This document shows positions 57,833 to 64,000 of a stretch of DNA of 64,000 bases, piece by piece. Below the pieces are notes generated by a model. It ran no database searches. It was not told the DNA's origin and was given only the letters and a program-made list of their open reading frames with translations. This DNA is from Lucifuga dentata (Eukaryota; Chordata; Actinopteri; Ophidiiformes; Bythitidae). A program made the position numbers and the translations under genes. The stretch covers positions 310,001 to 374,000 of the forward strand of contig VXCM01000136.1 in the NCBI GenBank assembly GCA_014773175.1. The letters are read 5' to 3'. Each line of letters opens with the position of its first letter. The stretch's first letter is position 1.

Positions 57833-60068
57833 GTGTAGAACTAAGGCGATAAAGCCGTGACTGGGCTGGCTAAAATGCAGAGCCTTTAGGAGATGGAAAT
57901 GATAGGGCTCAAAGGGGAAAAGTTAGGGGCTAGGATTGAAGGAAATGGGTTGGTGGGACTGCAAAGATGACTTAGAAGCTTATTGATTTGGAGTGTACAT
58001 GCTCAAGCAATGCACAGCTGTCCTCCAGGGAGCATGATGCAAAATGTGCAACTCTATCAAATGATGTCTCATATATGTCATTTAACTGAAGTAAACTATA
58101 TTTCTATTTACATCAGCCAGTCAATTAATCAGTGAGATGTCTTACAAAGAAGGGGCAGTAAAGAAATTCTGTTAATTTCCCTACAGACCAGCGTTACAAC
58201 AGCTTAGCTGAGTAGTAACACCAGAACACCCAATACCATTACTTCCCAATGACAGCTAGAAAAAACACATACTTGCTTAGTTTGCTGTATTAATTGCATT
58301 TATTGGTTGTGCATTAAACACTATATTGTTAGCAATTAAAAAAACACAGCAACTGATGTAATACACAGTTTATATTATATGTATTTGTTAAAGGTTTGCA
58401 GTATAGGCAGTTTTTATTCCCATAATTCTACACATATAGAACAATGGGAGGGACATACTGAGAAAATAGATGGAGGTGCTGAATGTGCTTAGTCAGCAGG
58501 TCCACCTGAAGACTTCCAGACAGATAATGATGCTCAGAGAGGGAGAGAAACAGTGTGAGTGAGTGTGAAGGGTGAGCGAACCCATCTGTCTGTGTCCAAA
58601 TGTAAAGCTCTGAAGCAGTACTCCCATCCAGACTGTGCAATTAACCCTCCCTGGAGGTTGGAAGGAAGGAGGGAGGGAGGGAGGCACATTTAGCCCTGCG
58701 GCGGCTGCTCCGGGAACGAGGTCCTCTCCATGGTCTGTTTGGAGCAAGTTGATGTGTTTGGCACTGGACAGCAGGAGTGACAATTTATGCATATGTTAGT
58801 TTTAAGTTGGCATGGTTACTCATGCATTCTTATTTAATAGTCAGTCTAAAATAAGCTGCCACTTTACTGTGAATAAACATGGTATTAGGGAGATACTAAC
58901 TCATATACACAGACCAGGTTGTATGGAGATTGACTTTTAACTAAATTATTCAACATGTGCAAAGAAGGAGGGCCAAGTACTGCTTTTTTACTTTCCCCAC
59001 CTAGATTTGTCTTGCTGGTCTGGGGATGTAACCCAACAACGAGCTTGCCTCTGTTTTCATCTCTAAACTTTAGGTCAATTGTACCATTGTGCTGTCATTG
59101 ACGTACAGGCTACGATCCAAAAACCAAAATACATTCCGTACTTACCAAGTTTATTACAATATAAATAATAAATGCAAAGAGTTTTATACTCGACATGCTG
59201 TGAGACCTGTGCTATGTGCTTTCTGCTCACTGCATTTATGCTACATCAAGGAGTATTTCCAGGGTAAGGTGTTGTACATTATAGTTGAGCTTTCATTTTA
59301 TAACATTTTACCTGGCTGATCTTTCTCAACACCTCAGTAGCAATGGGCTTCCAGTGGATCTTTACAAATTCATTTTTCATTGAAGGTTTTAGCAATATAA
59401 CAAATGTTATAACAGGGCCAGACTGCTGTTTTTTTCTCTTTGCTCATTCGCTAATTCAGTTCATTAGATTTCTGATTCTGTACACAAAAGATACGGACAG
59501 CAACCAGAACAACCTCTGGGGGCCTGTTGAAAAAACAGATAATTTAGGGTAATAAGCATGGCATTCTGTCAGTTTTGACTATGAGAATTATAATGACATA
59601 CATGGTAATGTATTCATTAAACTATGTTTCCATTTGTAAGCATGGGGGAGGGGGGTTCTGCCAAAGAACAAAGCATTGCAATTTTCAAAAACAGCTAATA
59701 CATTGAATTTATGTAAAAACATTGCTTGGAGAACAGTTTGGTTCTCCTCCCCACCCTTCCGTTTTTGCTTGTTTCTTCTCTCAGTCGTTTTCTTTTTCTC
59801 TCTCTCTCTCCTGTTGAAAAATGAGTGTTGCCCCTCACACCCAGACATTTTTTTTTTTTTACNCATTTTTTTTTTTTTAGCTGGGAGGATGTGAGAGGGA
59901 TTGTGGGTTTGTATTGTAAGTGGCACTATTACTCAGCACTCCTCTCTTTTTTCTGCCTGTCACTTCTCGCTTACATTTGACTGACATACTGAACTAGTGC
60001 TGTATTTCTGCAGTCTGTCACTGTCATACTTGCATGTGCTCACTCAAGTGTGTGCACTCACGGGCACG

Positions 60069-60072
<4 letters not shown>
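57833..60072. other. Noncoding stretch with T-tract join
   Basis: GGGA/GGAA-rich run at 58660-58684. Poly-T with duplicated edges around N59863 at 59848-59879. AT-rich at 58300-58400 and 59080-59640. No gene is supported. Confidence 0.5.
59848..59879. repeat. Poly-T tract duplicated around N59863
   Basis: CATTT..T runs occur on both sides of the N (from 59846 and from 59864), again consistent with unmerged contig ends. Confidence 0.85.

Positions 60073-60105
<33 letters not shown>
60073..60105. repeat. (CA)16 microsatellite
   Basis: A 33-base run. It forms an inverted-repeat pair with the TG array beginning at 60301. Confidence 0.94.
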
Positions 60106-60106
<1 letters not shown>

Positions 60107-60299
60107 ACAATCCCTTTTGTGTCAGATGGCACCTCAGCAAGGTTATAGTCATAAGGCTGTGACAGTAGATGACAGCGTTAAGATTAAAGGGTGTGGGAGT
60201 GGAGAGCCGGACTGGAGGAATGACTGGTCCATAAATATCACATGCAGGACTAATACTTCAGAGCATCATCACATCATACCACCCCATCAAAGAGGACAG

Positions 60300-60300
<1 letters not shown>

Positions 60301-60347
<47 letters not shown>

Positions 60348-60383
60348 ATGCGTGTGTGTGTGTGTGTGTGCGTGCGTGCGTGT
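60301..60383. repeat. Compound (TG)n microsatellite
   Basis: (TG)21 followed by TATGTATGCG, a further TG run and CGTGCGTGCG. It totals 83 bases of alternating purine-pyrimidine sequence, the longest such tract in the window. Confidence 0.95.
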
Positions 60384-60585
60384 AGTTTGTGAGAACGGGA
60401 ACATGTCTGATGGAGACTATAAGGACAGCAGAAATAGTCACACATACGCTGTACGCTGTAGGCATTTCATAAGCTTTTCTAAGAAGAGGCATTTAGATAG
60501 TGTGTGTGGGGATGTGAGTGGATACTGGGTGGATACTTCACTTGTTTCCCATCAGTTTGTTCTCTCCACCAAAGAGTTTATGTGA

Positions 60586-60648
60586 TCACCGGCAATCACC
60601 GGCAAACAATCACCAGCAAAGAAACAATCACCGGCAAACAATCATCAG
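60586..60648. repeat. CAATCACCGGCAAA minisatellite
   Basis: The motif AATCACCGGCAAA recurs about five times with variable spacing (TCACCGGCA, ATCACCGGCAAACA, ATCACCAGCAAAGAAACA, ATCACCGGCAAACA, ATCATCAG). It directly abuts a dispersed repeat on its right and may be that element's variable end. Confidence 0.7.
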
Positions 60649-61000
60649 TTTATCTGTTTGTTAACAGGATATCTCGAAAAGTTACGAACAGATTTGGATG
60701 ACATTTTGGGGACAGATAGATAATGCTGAGAGGAAGAAGCTATTAAATGATTACATTTTCAGTGGTCTGGATCATATTCTAAATTCAGGATCCAGTTGAA
60801 GTTTTTAGCCTATAAAATCAATGCTAATGGGCTGACTTCAATAGAATTTAGCATGGTAGCATTTTTTTTTTTTTAACAAAAAGATCTGCTTATTTTGGTG
60901 ATGATCCAGATAATATTCTGGATCACACAGGATCCAGAAGAAGGGTTTATTAGGGATTTTGTTGGCCTTGGTGGAAGTATGTGCTCTTGGAGTGACTTCT
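60649..61000 (+). mobile_element. Dispersed fish repeat (family not named)
   Basis: Blocks in order: TATCTGTTTGTTAACAGGAT, TTTGGATGACATTTTGGGGA, two GGATCCAG/GATCCAGA segments (about 60780 and 60905), and a close with GTTGGCCTTGGTGGAAGTAT then GTGCTCTTGGAGTG. I remember this order (rewritten as CTTGGCGGAGGTCTGCGCTCT at the end) from a repeat widespread in fish and some invertebrates. There is no open frame, and borders are approximate. Confidence 0.45.
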
Positions 61001-62013
61001 TCTTTTAGCAATGTGCTAAATTTATTTGGCCTTATAAGTAGAAAACTAGAAATATAGGGGGTTTCTGTAAATACATTTGTAATTAGTATTTTAGAATTGT
61101 TTTGTTTATATGTTTAGTATTTGCTGCAATCTAAATAATACACAAACACACACACACACACACACAGAAGCAGAGCAATAAACAGCTGGAGGACCTTCTC
61201 TAATTAAACCTGCACTGTTGTTTGTAAGTTGTCAATACATGTTTGTATGTACAGAATGTGAGAACACACACACACACATTTTGCATTTACCTTTAATTTA
61301 TTCTTTCTTTCAAGGCTGGGTAAACGAGTGATGAGTGGTGCTTGTCTGGCTCAGTCACATAATAACTTCTTCAGGTGTATTATCATGCTGCCAGAGCAGT
61401 TCACTTTTTACATGTTTGAATGCAAATCTGTGGGGAAAAAATGACATTAATTTACTCGGGGGATTATAGAGCAGAATTGTTAATCAGCGTGAATGTGTGT
61501 GTGTGTATTATGAATATAAAAAAAGTGAGATTTTGTGCAAGGGAATCTATGCAAACTCTTACCATCAGCTCCTTCTTCTATCTCTACCTTCCCTCCCCTC
61601 TCCTCCTTCATCCTCTGAGTAATTTTCTTGGTTTTGTTTTCCCTCTTGTGTTATATATTATGGTGTGTGTGTCTGTGTGTGTGTCAGTGAGAGTGTGAGA
61701 GTGTTCAGACTGTATTGGTTTGAGCGTCGACTGACAATTTTTATTTATACTGTACATCTGTGAATGTGTCCTTCTCTATTTTTGTGTATTTTTGTGTATC
61801 ATGCCAGAATATGTGTGTACTGTACGTGTGCACGCTCACATGTGCACACGTACTTGTCTGTCCCCAGTGAGGTGTGCTCTCAGGTCTTGAGTGGGTGTTT
61901 CACAGCCAGCCAAGACAACAGTGGGGGAAATTTCCCATCAGCCCACGGTGCAGTGTGCAGTGCAAGTTAACCACTAAAGGCTCTAAATCCATAGTCACAG
62001 CAAAATACAGGCT
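61001..62013. other. Noncoding stretch
   Basis: CA runs at 61147-61165 and 61265-61278, TG runs at 61495 and 61663. No gene or other repeat is recognised. Confidence 0.5.
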
Positions 62014-62025
62014 TCTCTCTCTCTC

Positions 62026-62071
<46 letters not shown>
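62014..62071. repeat. (CT)n microsatellite
   Basis: A 58-base pyrimidine run with one CACT interruption. Confidence 0.94.
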
Positions 62072-62075
<4 letters not shown>

Positions 62076-62334
62076 AGCATCTTCTACCTCTCTCTCAATC
62101 CCTCTCTTTCTCCCTCACCCTGTCTCCCCGACTCTCCCTCGTTCTCGCTATTTTTTCCCAGATGAATCCGAGCAGAGATGAAAAGCTGTCAGGAATGCTG
62201 GCAGACAGACAGCGCTTTACAGTAATCTAACCTGGGGAAGATGAAAGCCAGCAGGGAAACTGGGAATAGACAGGGAGGAGAAAAGGTGAGAGGAAGAGTT
62301 TGGGGAGAGAAAGGAACAAAAAAGCTAGATAGGC

Positions 62335-62386
62335 AAAAAAAAAAAAAAAAANAAAAAAAAAAAAAAAAAAGAAAGAAAGAAAGAAA
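62335..62386. repeat. Poly-A join (N62352) and (GAAA)4
   Basis: Seventeen A, N62352, eighteen A, then GAAA units. The surrounding 62220-62600 is purine-rich. Confidence 0.9.
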
Positions 62387-62953
62387 AGGTAAAAACTGCA
62401 AAGATGTGAGTGATAATAGGTGAGTGATGAGGAGGGACAGGGAGTAAAAAAAGAGATGAAGAATGTGTAAAGAACACTGAGGAGCCAGATTTCAAGATGG
62501 GAAAATGTTTGGAAGAGAGATGGGATAGGAAGTGCTTGAGGAGAAAATTGCTTGGGGGTTGGGAGTAAGGGATGGAATAGAAAATAGGATAACTTCCAAA
62601 TCAGAATAGAAGGACTGGTGAAAGCATCTAGTGTGATCACACATACTTCTGTAGTGTAATGGAGTAGCTTTTTGAGTCATAGTTTAGTCAGAAAGCCAAG
62701 AATAGTAATTTGCGTTTATTAAATTATACACTTGGGTCAGTTTTTTTAGGCTCATTCTTTTGGAAACACTAGTAATATTTAATAAAGCTCCTTTTTGTTT
62801 GGTGGGATATTTCCTTTTCCTTTTTACAGCCCTGTGATAGTGAGGGACATACAGCAGTGATAAATCACAGGAAATGAGAGAAAGACTAAGGTGAGAGTTA
62901 AATGAAAACAGAGCAAGAAAATGCAGCATTACATTTGCCATTGTAATTACTTT
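62387..62953. other. Purine-rich then AT-rich noncoding stretch
   Basis: Nothing recognised between the poly-A join and foldback copy 3. Confidence 0.5.
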
Positions 62954-63509
62954 AAAGGACCATACTGGCCAGTTTGCATGTTTGAGCCTAATATATTCAG
63001 TTTTCATACACGTTACATTACTGACATCCATTTCCCAAAGAATAAAACCGTATATCAGCTTTCCTGATGTTTTGCAAAATCTCTTTAACTTTCAAAATCA
63101 AATATTCAAGCAATACACTCATCTTAAAAATCAATATTTCGCCTGGTAATAGTTATGCAGTCTTATGAAGTCACAGTCATTTATATTTTTCGATAAATGC
63201 AGGTCTTCTTTTGGGACTGTATTCCCCGGTGGAGACATACATTCACTCTGCGCTGTTTTTGCACTTAAACACTAAAATTATGTAACTTTGAAAAAAAAAC
63301 CTGAATACACGTCTTGTTGGCGATGATGGATTACCTATCCCAAGAATGTTTCAAGTAACAACAAGGTGATTTTAATAGGAAGGTAGGAAAACATTTTTTT
63401 TTAAACATTTTTTAATTCACCATTCTAGTAGTATGCTTTGAGAAATGATTGTCAGTAACGTTATGTTTATGAAAATTGAATATATTAGGCTCAAACATGC
63501 AAAATGGCC
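62954..63509 (+). mobile_element. Foldback MITE, copy 3, right end truncated
   Basis: The left end at 62954 (AAAGGACCATACTGGCC, preceded by TTT within TTTAAAGGACC) matches copies 1 and 2, and internal sequence is full length and co-linear with copy 1 read on minus. The right arm runs GCTCAAACATGCAAAATGGCC and stops at 63509, where about 15 terminal bases are replaced by CTCTAAGTCAACATCG. Truncation prevents later mobilisation. No coding capacity. Confidence 0.8.
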
Positions 63510-64000
63510 CTCTAAGTCAACATCGTTTGAAGAGCCAGACACATTGTGTAATTGTAGCTGTCATACAGATGTCAGCAGCCCAATGCAAACCTGTGAAGCT
63601 GAAATTTCAGATCCTCTTCAGTGGAACAAACTCAATTGCAACACTGTTCACCGAATGCTGAAGCAGCATCAAGTGCACCACTGTTGTCACTTAAAATGGC
63701 TTTGGTAGTTAGAGGGGAGCTGACTTTGGTGTGTATGTGTGTGTGTGTGTGTTTTTGTGTGTGTTCTGTGAATCATAATGTAGATGGAGCAGGCATGTCA
63801 CTGCTTTGACAAATCCAACCTCATGCTCCTTGTACTTCCTGTGCAGAACGAAAGAAGCGCACCACAGCAAAGCACTACCCTGCCTAATTGAAATTTTGAA
63901 GCATAAGAGGATTTCTCCACAACGTGAGCTGACAGGCCCCATTCAACAAATATCCTCTCAGACTTCTGTCTCGCTCTCACTCTCCCCGAGCCAGAATTAA
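63510..64000. other. Noncoding window end with short TG run
   Basis: A plus frame running out of the foldback element (63445-63708) becomes cysteine-rich after the breakpoint (CNCSCHTDVSSPMQTCEAE) but is not recognised. A TG run lies at 63737-63764. No gene is supported. Confidence 0.4.

Overview
The window looks like noncoding vertebrate nuclear DNA, most likely from a ray-finned (teleost) fish. It has very many long (CA)n, (GA)n and (CT)n microsatellites and moderate-to-low GC. It carries several transposon remnants of types common in fish: a hAT-like element with TAGGGCTG ends, a tRNA-SINE-like tail, and a foldback MITE family. There is no operon structure and no long open frame that reads like a known protein. 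The species is not identifiable from sequence alone.

I cannot support any complete gene, tRNA, rRNA, snRNA or known miRNA. The window is best read as intron or intergenic DNA. The longest open frames are mostly translations of simple repeats (CVCVCV, THTHTH, LSLSLS) or chance frames. A few short exon-like blocks have splice-site-like borders and non-repetitive translations: 13206-13343 (-), 13866-13915 (+), 14096-14188 (+), 20315-20566 (-), 51294-51361 (+) and 57630-57694 (+). They are listed as weak candidates.

Layout. 1-9 kb: microsatellites, assembly joins, a 14-bp minisatellite and a DR1-like nuclear receptor site. 9.98-10.70 kb: the first foldback element, with unusually long arms. 13-14.2 kb: a GC-richer block with three exon-like pieces. 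17-25 kb: dense dinucleotide arrays, a second foldback element (20.995-21.45 kb) and the best exon-like block. 26-28 kb: microsatellite-poor sequence with possible conserved noncoding elements. 30.35-30.98 kb: a hAT-type nonautonomous element. 33.74-33.82 kb: the only sized gap. 35.9-39.4 kb: possible conserved elements followed by SINE-like and other interspersed repeats. 42-50 kb: more arrays and a diverged local duplication. 52.5 kb: a CpG-clustered spot with an RFX X-box-like palindrome. 60-61 kb: a (CA)n/(TG)n inverted pair, a minisatellite and a fish interspersed repeat. 62.95-63.51 kb: the third foldback copy.

Two patterns stand out. (1) The three foldback copies keep arm-to-arm complementarity even where copies differ from one another, and copy 1 appears to sit at the TTAA centre of an older palindrome. 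(2) There are 18 single-N characters. They lie in homopolymers or microsatellites, or between exact duplicates of 62-65 bp, so they are assembly joins that left artificial tandem duplications in the reference.
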